Source: Anaeromyces robustus
Lineage: Eukaryota > Neocallimastigomycota > Neocallimastigomycetes > Neocallimastigales > Neocallimastigaceae
Direction of reading: 5' to 3'
DNA: 53,628 nucleotides
Assembly: GCA_002104895.1 (NCBI GenBank)
Contig: MCFG01000432.1
Coordinates: 1-53,628 of the forward strand
Made by a program: the position numbers and the translations under genes
The notes under the pieces: model-generated
Told to the model about the DNA's origin: nothing
Database searches by the model: none
Seen by the model: only the letters and a program-made list of their open reading frames with translations
Shown here: positions 11,591 to 22,455 of the stretch, piece by piece
Numbering within the stretch: position 1 is the stretch's first letter
How the letters are laid out: every line of letters starts with the position of its first letter

Positions 11591-11639
11591 ATTAAAATCT
11601 GTATAAATATATATATATATAATTTATACAGATTTTAAT
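11591..11639. repeat. Perfect palindrome, 18-bp arms, 3' of paralogue 3
   Basis: ATTAAAATCTGTATAAAT is mirrored exactly after a 13-base TA loop. It lies 20 bases past the stop codon of paralogue 3, within its likely 3' untranslated region, where it could form a hairpin in the transcript. Confidence 0.75.
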
Positions 11640-11658
11640 ATTAATAATAATTAAATAT

Positions 11659-13148
11659 TTAAATAAATATTTGGACTGCCATTGCTATTATTAATAAATT
11701 GATTAGAGAAAAATTAAATATAGAATTAGAATCATTAGATTCTTTTTCACTGTGGTAGTTAGAATCATGAATATAGGCTATATCTAAAAAAAAAAAAATT
11801 TAAATTTAAAATAATAATAATTTTTTTTTTTTTCAAATTAATATTAATATTAATATTTTAATAATAAATAATAAATAATAAAAGATTATTAAGATATTAT
11901 AAATAATAAATATATAATTAATAAAAAGAAATAAGTAAAAACAAAACAAAAAAAAAAAAAAATAAGAGTTATAATTTATATTATACCTGAAGATGTCATA
12001 TTTGCTACTTGAACTGTTTCAAGTTCTTCAAGTTCCTTATCAGTTGGCACATAACTAGTGCTTGAAAGTTGTGGATAATCCACCATATGTTCATCACTAT
12101 AACCAGAGTAAACTAAATAATGATCAGGATCATCGGAATATCTTTCACCTCTTATTACCTGACTTGTTCCAATTAAGAAATAGCTAGTTTGAAGATTTTT
12201 ATTACTACCTAAAGGTGTTTCTTTTCCAGGATCATCAAAAGTAACATCAACTACATACCATTTTCCATCTAATTCTGCAAAATTCCATTCATGTTCTGCA
12301 CTTCTTGCAATAATAACATTTATATTAAATTGTTTAGCTATATATTGAAAAGCTTCTGCATAACCTTCACATACACATCTCTGTTCAACAAGAGCTCCAT
12401 AAACTGTTCTAATATGATCTCTACTTTCATCTAATACATATATAATGTTTGTAATTAAATAATCATGAATATATCTTAAAATAGCATAAGGGGTTGTAAG
12501 ATTTAAATTATTTATCCTACTAACAATATCATTTTTCACTCCTTCAATTTCAGTATTTAATCTTTCAATATCTTTTTTAGAATAATCTTCAAAAATAGTA
12601 CTAGATGGAGTTAAATTATAGGTTAAAACATATTTATATAATATTAGAGTTGAACTTAAACCAAGTTGATAGGTACCTATCCACCATAATTCAGGATTTT
12701 CATAAATTAATACAGTAAAAACTCTTTCTGATATTTCATATAGTTCTTCAACAAAACTATCAATATCTCTAATTCCAGAAATAGAAATTTTAATATTTAA
12801 ATCAGGTTGTGATTTCTTTGAACAAGAGTAAATAATATCATAAATTTGTTTTTCATCACTACTAAGTTGACCATAAAAACTGAAATCTGAATTTTCAACA
12901 GAACTAATATATAATTCACTATCTCCATCATTTTTTAATTCTTCTTTAATTTTATTTTCCCAATATTTTATTGGAATTTTTTCTGATATAAGTAAAGTAT
13001 CATTTTTATTTTTATATTCATAATCTACATCTGGTTCAACATATTCATACTCTAATATAGTATTTCTTTTTTTAAATTCTAGTGCCCATGATAAATTTTT
13101 GGAATATAATAATATAAATGATACTATATAAAGTAAATAAATTTTCAT
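11659..13148 (-). CDS. Secreted transglutaminase-like protein, paralogue 3 (2 exons)
   Basis: Exon 1 (11987-13148) and exon 2 (11659-11783) join through a phase-1 GT..AG intron to give about 428 residues. A signal peptide covers roughly 1-22. IPIKYW is at 58-63, FSFYGQL near 89-95, ERVFTVLIYENPELWWIG at 141-158. The catalytic residues are Cys260 (CVCEGYAEAF), His286 (HEWNF) and Asp301 (DVTFDDPG). Exon 2 encodes a Ser/Asn-rich stretch and a hydrophobic end consistent with a GPI-type tail. This is the most compact copy, without the acidic insertion of paralogues 1 and 4. I infer an extracellular thiol enzyme, either hydrolytic or cross-linking. Confidence 0.86.
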
Positions 13149-13797
13149 TTTCTTTTATTTTTTTTATTTATAATTATACAATTATTTATTTTCTTTCTTT
13201 ATTTCTTTTTTATTTTATTTATTTTTTATATATATTTTTTAATAATTATTATTTAAAATTATTCTTATTTTTTTTTTTTTTATATATATTATATATATAT
13301 ATATTTTTAATTTTTAATTTTTAATTTTTAATTTATAATTTTTATTTTTTTTTTTTTAAAAAAATGTATCAGCTATTCATATTTCTAAACATAATTATTC
13401 TTTAATATATATTTTAATGATTTTTTATTTTTTAAAGTTTTTTCATATGGTACATAATCTATTTTTTTCTTCTTAGAATAATTTAATCATATTAAACTAA
13501 TTATAAGTTAATTAAATAATAATTGACGAGATTTTCATATAAATAGTTTCATTAGAAGAAAAATTTTCTATATATAAAAAACTTTATTTTTATTTTTCTA
13601 AATGTTAAGCATAATCAATTCTTATTGTAATTTATTTAATTTTTTTTTATCACATTAAGATTTCATTAATAATAGATAAATATTAAAAAATTTGATACAT
13701 ATTTAAAGGAATTATATAAATATATATATATTTTATTTAATAATTTTTTTTTAAAATTTTGATATTTTGTTTATACTTAGGTTAATAATAATAATAA

Positions 13798-13893
<96 letters not shown>

Positions 13894-14129
13894 AAATTTA
13901 TAATAATAATTTTAATGAAATAGCGTAAATTTGTAAATATTCAGTTTTTATATAATTAAAAAATATTTTGATGTATGTTTTTTGTTTTTTTTTCTTTATG
14001 TTTTTTGTTTTTTGTTTTTTGTTTTTTTTTGTTTTTTGTTTTTTGTTTTTTCTTGTTTTTTGTTTTTTTTTTTTTTTTTTTTTTTTGTTTATTTGTTTTT
14101 TTTGTTTATTTGTTTTTTTTGTTTTTTTT

Positions 14130-14163
<34 letters not shown>
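13149..14163. other. Intergenic spacer between paralogues 3 and 4
   Basis: No gene. It contains a T-rich stretch upstream of paralogue 3, an (AAAT)n array (13797-13891) and a T/G-rich homopolymer-like tract (13977-14165) that abuts the stop codon of paralogue 4. Confidence 0.55.
13797..13891. repeat. (AAAT)n microsatellite
   Basis: About 23 tandem ATAA/AAAT units, uninterrupted. Confidence 0.95.

Positions 14164-14165
<2 letters not shown>
13977..14165. repeat. T-rich tract with spaced G/C
   Basis: Runs of five to forty T broken by single G or C, open in all three plus-strand frames only because Phe, Leu and Cys codons have no stops. Not a gene. Confidence 0.85.
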
Positions 14166-14171
<6 letters not shown>

Positions 14172-15567
14172 TATAGTAATGAAGGGCTATTATCAACATA
14201 GCAAATATGTTATAATAAATAACAATTTTAAAATTGAATAATGATAATGCATTATTAATGTCATTACTGTTATTCGTTTCTTCTTTAATTCCACTTTTTT
14301 CTGTTCCTAATATAGAAGGTATCTTTATAGATTCAATCTCCTTTTTTTCAATTTCACTTGGAATATAATCTTTTGATTCAATTTTTGGATAAAATATTAC
14401 TTTATTGTCAGTAAAACCTGAATATACTAATTTATGAGCTTTATCATCAGAATATTTTTTAGAAGAATGACCATTAATTTTATGTTTTGTACCTATTAAA
14501 AAATAATTATAGGATAAATTTTTATCTGAACCTAAAGAGGAATCAATCCCTTTTAATACCGGATCATCATAAGTAACATCAACTATATACCATTTATTAT
14601 GAATTTCAACAAAATTCCATTCATGACTGATACTTCTAGCAATAATACATCTAATTTGAAATTGTTTTAAAAGATATTCAAAAGCTTCTGCATATCCTTC
14701 ACATACACATTTATTTTCTACTAAAGCTCCATAAATGGTTCTAATATGTAAACTTTTTGAATCTGTTGAATAAACTATATTTTTAATTAAATAATCATGA
14801 ATATATCTTATGATAGCATAAGAAGAAGTTAAATTTAAATTAGTAATTTCAGTAGTAATATTAGTCTTAATTTTTTCTATTTCATCATTTATATTTGATA
14901 TTTCTTTACTAGTAATTCCATAAAATGGAGAATCTTTAGGAAGAATTATAAAAGTTATTATACATTGATTATAAGTAGTTGCCGATAATTTATATCGATA
15001 AGTTCCAATCCACCATAATTCTGGATTTTCATATACTAATACAGTAAAAATTCTTTCAATAGATTCTTTTAATACTTCATGAAATTCTTCCATATCTGTA
15101 ATTCCAAAAACTGCAAAATTTATTTTTAAATCTGGATTATGTTTTTTTGAATGTGATAAAATAGCATCATAACATAATTTTTCTTCATATTCTAATTGTT
15201 CATAAAAACTAAATTTTTTTGTAAGAGAATGTAATTCAAAATGACCTGAACCCCATTCATTTTCTTTATCTTCTTCATCATCATCTTCTTCTTCTTCATT
15301 CATTTGATCCTCAAATTCTTCCTTTTCTTCATTTGTCCAATATTTTATTATTTTTTCTGATGATTCAAAAATTACTTGATCATTATTTTCATTAATTATT
15401 GTATCATCAGGATCATCAACTATTTCAAGACTATCAAAATATCTTGGTTTAATTTTTTTTTTATATAATATTGCCGTATTTACAGAAGATGATAATACTA
15501 CTTTTGAGTAAAGAAATATAAATATAAATTCAAATAACAATACTTTAATTATCATGAATTGTTTCAT
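14164..15567 (-). CDS. Secreted transglutaminase-like protein, paralogue 4 (single exon)
   Basis: A 467-residue continuous frame. Residues 6-25 form a likely signal peptide. An acidic block (91-103) precedes FSFYEQL at 119-125. ENPELWWIGTYR is at 180-191. The triad is Cys289 (CVCEGYAEAF), His315 (HEWNF) and Asp330 (DVTYDDP). The hydrophobic C-terminal tail (about 440-467) is in the same exon. The phase-1 intron of paralogues 1, 2, 3 and 5 is absent near SIKIPSILG, and the frame reads straight into a Ser/Asn-rich spacer and tail, so the intron was lost or never gained. Function is inferred from the fold only. Confidence 0.87.
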
Positions 15568-16203
15568 TTTTTATTTCTTTTCATTTAATATATATAATAT
15601 ATTAATTTAGTAATTGAATATTATATCATTTAAGACATTTAAGATTATTTTTTTTAATAATGCGATATTTTTATTCCCTTGGTAAATGCAAAATTCAAAT
15701 ATTTTTCTATAGTCTATCTGTATTAAATAATTTTTTTTATTGTCATATATATTATTAATATTATTATATACTTTTTTTATTATTATAATATATATAAATT
15801 TCGATTATAATTTGTTTATTTTTTTAATTAAGTTTTATAAATAAGAATTTATAAAACTATTCATTTTATAATATATCAATACAAAAATATAAATCTAATT
15901 TAATATATTTTTTTCATAATAAAAAATGAAAAAAAATAAAAATTTTTTTTTATATTAATTATTAAAATTTTCTCAATTATTAAGTATTTTGATAACTTTA
16001 AATAATATATAAAAATTTTTTATATATTATATATAAATTTTATATTTAAATAATACACATAAAATTTTTATTTTATAATTTTATAATTTTATGGGTATTA
16101 TTAAATTATATTACATATATAATAATTTAATAATTTAATAACAATTATAAAATATTTATGGAGTAGACTATTCATTCATTAAGAACTACATTTTATATGG
16201 TAA

Positions 16204-16207
16204 AAAA

Positions 16208-16267
<60 letters not shown>

Positions 16268-16311
16268 AAATAAATAAATAATAAATAAATAAATAATAAA
16301 TAAATAAATAA

Positions 16312-16373
<62 letters not shown>
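16204..16373. repeat. (AAAT)n microsatellite with periodic interruptions
   Basis: AAAT units, interrupted in the centre by AATA slips about every 15 bases. Confidence 0.93.
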
Positions 16374-16374
<1 letters not shown>

Positions 16375-16450
16375 ATATACTGGTAAAATTTTTCCATATA
16401 TGAAATATTCTAAGGCTTAATTATAACTTCTTTCAAAATTTATTATATTG

Positions 16451-16676
<226 letters not shown>

Positions 16677-17124
16677 TGTTATTGTTTGGAATATATTATA
16701 AAATATTATATTAAAGAAAAAGGAGACATTAAAGTCTGCTTTATTATAATATATATAATATATATATATTGTGACATAAATTGTTCTAAGATATTCTCTC
16801 TTTTTCTTTGCAATATTATTTATTTTTAAATTTCAATTATATTTATATTATTAATTATAATATTACACATATATTTAAAAATATATATATATATATATTT
16901 TTTTTGTCTGTTCATTTTAATGTCATTTCAACATTTTCTTTATTTTCACTTTTATTTTTATTTCAATCATATTATATTTTTATTAATTAAAAAAAAAAAA
17001 GTCTATAAAGAAATAAAGAATAAGCTATAAATATATATATATTTATATATATTATCAATTATCCTTTTTTTTTCTATAAAGATATATAGAAATAATAGAT
17101 AATTTATTGTAAAAAAAACATACA

Positions 17125-17578
17125 TTATTTGAATTTTGGTTTTTGTCCAAATTCACCTAAATTACAAGGTTCTGGTAAAGGTGGTAATTCTTTATAATTT
17201 GTCATTTCCAATAAACGCTATCTCCCCTCATCATCTAAGGAATGAATAGCACTATGAATAACGACCAAAAACATAGATTCAAAAGTTCTCCCGTCACATA
17301 GGGTATGACTAATATATAATGTAATTCTTATGATGTTATTCTGATGGTAAGAGACATGAATATACCATAAATGATGATCATATTTATCAGAAGGACTCAT
17401 ATCTTCTATATCTTTTTGAGGTTCATAATCAATTTCTGTTTATATTCACTTCTGGATCTATAATTAAATTTATCCATATGGGAGGTTTGGCTCTAATATT
17501 AAATGATGGATATTTTGAAGCAATTTCCTTGAAGGAAGAACGAAATTTTACCAGATCCTGGAAAATTCAGGCTAGAGA

Positions 17579-17616
<38 letters not shown>

Positions 17617-17772
17617 AGCCAAGCGTTCATAGCGACGTTGCTTTTTGATCTATTTTTACTGGTAATTCATCTGACATATAAAGGATTCACCAAATTTTAC
17701 ACCATCCATTGGACGAATAAGATCTAGATCATTTAATAAATCAATTGGTTTAGTTTCATTAGAATTAGTCAT
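17125..17772 (-). pseudogene. Acyltransferase (HxxxDG, condensation/alcohol acetyltransferase-like) pseudogene
   Basis: A recognisable protein reads from an ATG at 17772 (MTNSNETKPIDLLNDLDLIR) to a stop at 17125, but only by changing frame. A one-base loss falls near 17677, a 28S rRNA fragment interrupts it at 17554-17650, another frameshift falls near 17436, and an in-frame TAG lies at about 17218. The motif SHTLCDGRTF (about 17288-17317) has the HxxxDG pattern of the CoA-dependent acyltransferase/condensation superfamily. The end is conserved-looking (LPPLPEPCNLGEFG). At roughly 180 residues it is far shorter than the usual 400-500, so the C-terminal half is missing. This is a dead gene; the original substrate is unknown. 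Confidence 0.72.
17554..17650 (+). rRNA. 28S rRNA domain V fragment inserted in a pseudogene
   Basis: Bases 17570-17650 match, from memory, the near-universal large-subunit rRNA segment around the peptidyl-transferase centre, including GTTACCACAGGGATAACTGG and AAGCGTTCATAGCGACGTTG. The fragment continues left to about 17554 with a shortened match (GATCC...GGCTAGAG). Both ends are GATC, and the host gene reads on in frame if one GATC and the intervening 93 bases are removed. It is a stray piece, not a functional rRNA gene, and is antisense to the host gene. Confidence 0.92.
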
Positions 17773-18258
17773 TTTTTATTACTATTTTTTTTTTTTTTTA
17801 GTTAAAAATAAATTTTGATAATTTGATTATTATGGTAATTAAATATTAGTATATATATATATTGTTTTTTGTTTGGTTTTGTTTTTATTTTTATTTTGTT
17901 ATGTATTTTAATACATATTAATTTTTAAGAAAAAAAGCATTACTATAAAATAAATAAAAATAAAAATAAAAATTTTTTAAATATTTATATATTGTCGAAT
18001 TAAAATTATATTAAATTATATTAAATATAAAATTTCCTTTTTTTAATTAATATTGTCTATTATATAGTAAATTAATTAGTATATATTTATATAAATAAAA
18101 AAATATTTTTATGTTTATGTTTTGAAGTTAAGTAAATTTTAATATTTAATTAAAGTCGTTTTTTTAACAAAAAAAAAAAAAAAAAAGATTAAATTTATTA
18201 TTTTTTATGTATAATTCTATAATATCTGATCTCTTTTTTTATTTTCTTTTTTTTTTTT
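17773..18258. other. A+T-rich spacer, nothing recognised
   Basis: Upstream region of the acyltransferase pseudogene. I see no coding signal or named repeat. Confidence 0.5.
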
Positions 18259-18358
18259 TTAAAATGATAAATTATTAAGTTTATTAATTTCAAATTCCTG
18301 TCTATCATATTTAGAAAATTCTAGATTTAATCCATGATCAAAATAACATATAATTTCT
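18259..18358 (-). pseudogene. Short C-terminal coding remnant
   Basis: The minus strand reads 32 residues beginning EIICYFDHGLNLEFSKYDR and ending at a stop at 18259. Its codon use and composition look coding, unlike the flanks. It could be the missing C-terminus of an acyltransferase-type gene, since it sits next to that pseudogene, or the end of another lost gene. A stop lies just upstream, unless an AG there is an acceptor. Confidence 0.45.
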
Positions 18359-18843
18359 TTTCAAAAAAAATTATTTTCTTTTTAAATAAATATTAATACA
18401 TTTATTGTTTAAAAAAAAATTGATACATAACTTTATTTTTAGCGCAATATAATTATGATACTTTTTTTGAATAATTAAAAATAATATATTTTATATGATA
18501 GTATATCATATATATAACAATAGTTACATAAGTATAAAAACATGCTTTGTGTATATACTTTATATGTGTTTATACACATATGTAAGTAAATATTTATTTT
18601 ATGTTATATAATATTATATAAATAATTACAATAATATAAAATAAAATAAAATTTTTTTAATTATAATTATAAATATAAATTAAATTTTTTTTATTAAAAT
18701 ATTAAAAATGTTTTGCATATTTGAAAAATTAAATATATATATATATTAATATTTTTAATTATATATAATTAAAAATATTTATTAAAATATAATAAAAAAT
18801 TAAGTAATTATTATTATAACAAAGATTTAAACTGGAAATAAAT
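18359..18843. other. A+T-rich spacer, nothing recognised
   Basis: Contains only a short palindrome near 18555 (TGTGTTTATACACA). No coding signal. Confidence 0.5.
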
Positions 18844-19173
18844 TTGAAAGAAATTGATAATGAAAATATTAATATTGTTAATGAAAATAATATTAAAGAC
18901 ACTACAGAAAAACGAGAAAATTCTATAAAAGAAGAAAGTAATTCAGAAAAAAATTCTACAAATCAAATTTGTAACAGTAATAGTAGTAGTGAAGGTAAAA
19001 TTAATGTATCAGTAGATAAAGATAAAGTTAGAATATTAACCTATAATATTTTTATGAGACCACTACCTATTCATAGTTTTGAGTCAGACTTTAAGGACGA
19101 TAGAATTAAACTTATTTGTAAGGAACTTTTCCAAAATTTTGATATAATTTATATAACTTTTTTTTTTATTTAA
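18844..19173 (+). pseudogene. Truncated endonuclease/exonuclease/phosphatase-family gene
   Basis: The frame encodes an Asn/Glu/Ser-rich N-terminus and then VRILTYNIFMRPLP, followed by DRIKLICKELFQNFDII. This is the first beta strand and metal-site Asn region of EEP-family phosphodiesterases, of the neutral-sphingomyelinase-like type. After FDII one expects a QE-containing strand; instead the frame gives YITFFFI and stops. The likely start codon is TTG, as if ATG had mutated, and no other in-frame ATG precedes the domain. It is the only coding-like frame on the plus strand in this part of the array and appears dead. Confidence 0.6.
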
Positions 19174-19576
19174 ATATATATTACAGTAAAGTTATAAATA
19201 TTCTATTAAAATAAACATTTCATTTTCAAATAATTTATAATAATCAATTAACTTTTTTTTATTATATATTATTAAAGTTATCAAAGTGAAACAATTAGTA
19301 CAAATATCATTAATAATAAATAAGAAATAAAATAATAAAATATAATAATTATTAAATATTTTTTTTCTACATTTTTATATTTTTATATAAATATATAATA
19401 ATGAAATTAAATTAAATATGATGATATATTTTTATTTTATACTATTTTTTATGATTTGATAGTTTTATTTTATACTATTTTTTTTTATGATTTGACAGTT
19501 ACATTTAAATAATACTATACTCTCTATATATAATTATTTACATGAAACTTGACTTGTATAATATAGTTAATATTAT
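19174..19576. other. A+T-rich spacer
   Basis: It lies between the EEP fragment and the end of paralogue 5. The rest of the EEP gene is not visible here. A short direct repeat (ATACTATTTTTTATGATTTG, two imperfect copies near 19439-19497) is the only structure. Confidence 0.5.
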
Positions 19577-21364
19577 TTATATTATATTTACTATATTATA
19601 TTTACTTAAAAAAAATATTATATTTGAAATAATTAAAAGATATGAAATCATACTATAATTTTTAGCAGATACAGAATAACTTTTTGCTGTATTATTGTCA
19701 TTACTATTATTATTGCCATTACTATTATTATTACTATTTTCATTATTATTACTATTTTCATTATTATTACTATTTTCATTATTATTACTATTTTCATTAT
19801 TATTACTATTTTCATTGTTATTACTATTTTCATTGTTATTACTATTTTCATTATTATTACTATTTTCATTTGAATTATAATTAGGATCACCTATATTTGA
19901 TGAATATGTACTTTCTTTAGATCCTGTGGGTTCGGTGTTTGAAGGAGTGGGTGTGGTACCTGTTTCTATTTATTATTTTTTTTTTTTATTAAATTATTAT
20001 TATTTAAAATATATAATTTATTAATATATATTTTGTAGCAAATAATATAATTAAATTAAAAATTATTTATAATTTTCAAATATTTTTATACTGTATACTG
20101 TATACTGTATATATATATATATTATGATTATGATTATATTATTATGATTATTATTACCTATATATTTAAGGTTAGACATATTTATTAATTTTACTTCATT
20201 AAGTTCTTTTTGACTTGGAACATAATCTTGTTTTTCGATTTCAGGGTATGAAACTAATATTTCACTTATACTTGAAAAGGCTGTATATACTAAAATATGA
20301 TCTTCTTCTTCTGTATATTTTACATTTGAAATACTTATATGTTCAGAACCAATTAAAAACCAATCAGTTGAAAGATTTCCATATGAATATGAAGGAAATT
20401 CCATTCCAATAATACCTGGATCATCAAATGTAACATCTATTACATACCATTTACCATCCATCTCAGCAAAATTCCATTTATGAGTTTTACTTATAACAGA
20501 TATAACATTAATATTATAGTAATGAGCAACATATTGAAATGCTTCAGCATAACCTTCACAAACACATCTATTTTCTACTAGTCCACCATAAAGAGTTCTA
20601 ATGAAATCTCCTTTTAGATCCTCAGCATAAACATTTTTAGTAATTAAATAATCATGAATATATCTTAAAATAGCATACGGTGTTGTCAATCCTAAATCTG
20701 AAATTTGATCAATAATTCTATTTTTTGCATATTCAATTTCATTATTTAAGTTTTTAATAGTTTCACCAGTATATCCTGAAAAAGGTAGAGTAACTTCTGA
20801 TGAAGATTTGTTTAGTTCAAAAGTGATTTTATGAATATTATATCCTTTATAATAATGATCTATAGAAGCTTGATAACCATTAATCCACCAAAATTCTGGA
20901 TTTTCTAAAAACAAAACAGTAAATATTTTCCTTAAAGTATAATTCACATTATTATTAAATTCTTCAAATTCAGTGAAATCAATTTCAATTTCAAATGAAA
21001 ATGTTAAATCAGGTTCTGATTTTGCCATATTAGTATAAATACCATCATATATTTGTTTTTCATTGGAATCAAATTGATTATAAAAAGAAAAATCAGACGT
21101 TGTTGACGTTACTGCACTTATATAAACTTGATCTTCAAATTTTTCTCTTAATTCATTTTTTTCTTCTTCGGGCAAATATATAAATAATGGTTCAAAAGGT
21201 ATTGTTTTTGAACGTTCAGTTTGAACTCCATTTTCAATGATAATATCATTATTAGATTCTAAATTTTCTCTTTTATTAAAATTTTTTGTATTAATATTTC
21301 TTGATAATGATAATTTTACCAAAAAGCAAATAATTATTTGAAATATTAAAAATTTATTAATCAT
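19577..21364 (-). CDS. Secreted transglutaminase-like protein, paralogue 5 (2 exons, Asn-rich stalk)
   Basis: Exon 1 (20158-21364) and exon 2 (19577-19965) join across a phase-1 GT..AG intron to about 531 residues. The signal peptide is about 1-21. The IPIKYW motif is missing here. FSFYNQF is at 92-98 and ENPEFWWINGYQ at 154-165. The triad is Cys269 (CVCEGYAEAF), His295 in HKWNF (the others have HEWNF) and Asp310 (DVTFDDPG). Exon 2 adds a Thr/Pro-rich start (TGTTPTPSNTEPTGS), eight copies of the hexapeptide ENSNNN or close variants, and a hydrophobic tail. The layout is a catalytic head on a disordered stalk with a probable membrane or GPI tail. It is the most divergent paralogue. Confidence 0.84.
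19722..19871 (-). repeat. 18-bp coding minisatellite (ENSNNN repeats)
   Basis: About eight tandem copies of an 18-base unit inside exon 2 of paralogue 5, in frame, so length changes alter the stalk without shifting the frame. Confidence 0.88.
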
Positions 21365-22455
21365 TTTTTTTTATATTTTATTAATTCTTATTATAATTAA
21401 AATTAATGTTAATTTAATTAATAAAAATTTATTTAAAAATATATCCTAAAATAATATGTAGAAATTTTTAGGAATAATAATATATAAAAAAAATTACTTT
21501 CCAACACTTTTTTAAAAAAATGAATTTAAATATTTAATTATATAAAAAATATTATAAATTATTTTTTTAAGACTTTCTAATAATATTTATAATATTAATA
21601 AAATAAAAGTATTAATAAAATATTTTTTTTAAAGTAAATTATTTTTAGATTTTTTTATGATTAATACATATAGAATAAGTTTTTATTCTCATAAAATTTT
21701 GTCAAATATATATATAAATCATATTTTATTTATACTATTCTTTTTTGTTTCAATTTTTTTTTAAAAAAAATATAAATAAATCTATTTATTGATATAATTA
21801 TTTAAAAGTATGGAATACATTTTTTGAAGAAAAAAAACTTAATTTTGTTACATTATTGATATTTATAAAAATACAACAAAATATAAAATAATTATTAATA
21901 CTTATAGAATATTATATTAAATATTATAATAAAAAAATTATTAACAATGATATATATATTGAGAATTATGAAAAAAAAAATAATAATAATAATAAAATTA
22001 TTATTAAGAGTATTTTTATTATAATAATAAGTTTTTATTCTTTTAATTTTTGTAAATATATAAATATACAAATCATATTTTATTTATATTATTATTTTTT
22101 TGTTACATTTTTTTTTAAATATAAATAAATCGATTTATTGATATGAATATTTAAAAGTATGGAATACATTTTTGTAAAAAAATGAAATTAATAAAAAAAA
22201 AAAAAAAAACATATATATAGTATAATAAAAAGAATATATATATTTACTATATGTATATATATAAATCATATAATTGTTTTAATATAATTACATTAATGCA
22301 TAAATTTACAAATATATATATATATATTTAATACATACTTTTTAAAAAAATTTTTACATTTAAAATACAAAAATAATAATTCTATAATTCTTTATAGGTA
22401 TATATTTAAATATATAAATATATATATTAAAAAAGATAGAAGATAAAATTTATAT
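21365..22455. other. Intergenic spacer between paralogues 5 and 6
   Basis: No gene. Two diverged copies of a block near 21660-21830 and 22010-22180 share the string TTTAAAAGTATGGAATACATTTTT and flanks, so part of this promoter-side spacer is duplicated. Confidence 0.55.

Larger units (their letters stand above)
10686..11658. other. Intergenic spacer between paralogues 2 and 3
   Basis: No gene is visible. The right part is dominated by the TTTTA array and a perfect palindrome, both listed separately. Confidence 0.55.

Noticed and set aside
11291-11638. 115-residue plus-strand frame
   Set aside because: It is the TTTTA microsatellite read as FILFY repeats; no gene features.
13968-14241. Three overlapping Phe/Leu-rich plus-strand frames
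   Set aside because: Homopolymer T tract open in all frames, antisense to and overlapping the end of paralogue 4.
16179-16397. 72-residue Ile/Leu/Tyr-rich minus-strand frame
   Set aside because: Translation of the (AAAT)n array.
17554-17650. Part of an rDNA unit
   Set aside because: Only about 90 bases are present, flanked on both sides by protein-coding pseudogene sequence.
19648-19890. MKIVII repeat protein on the minus strand
   Set aside because: It is a shifted reading of the 18-bp repeat; the frame that joins paralogue 5 gives ENSNNN and a proper tail.
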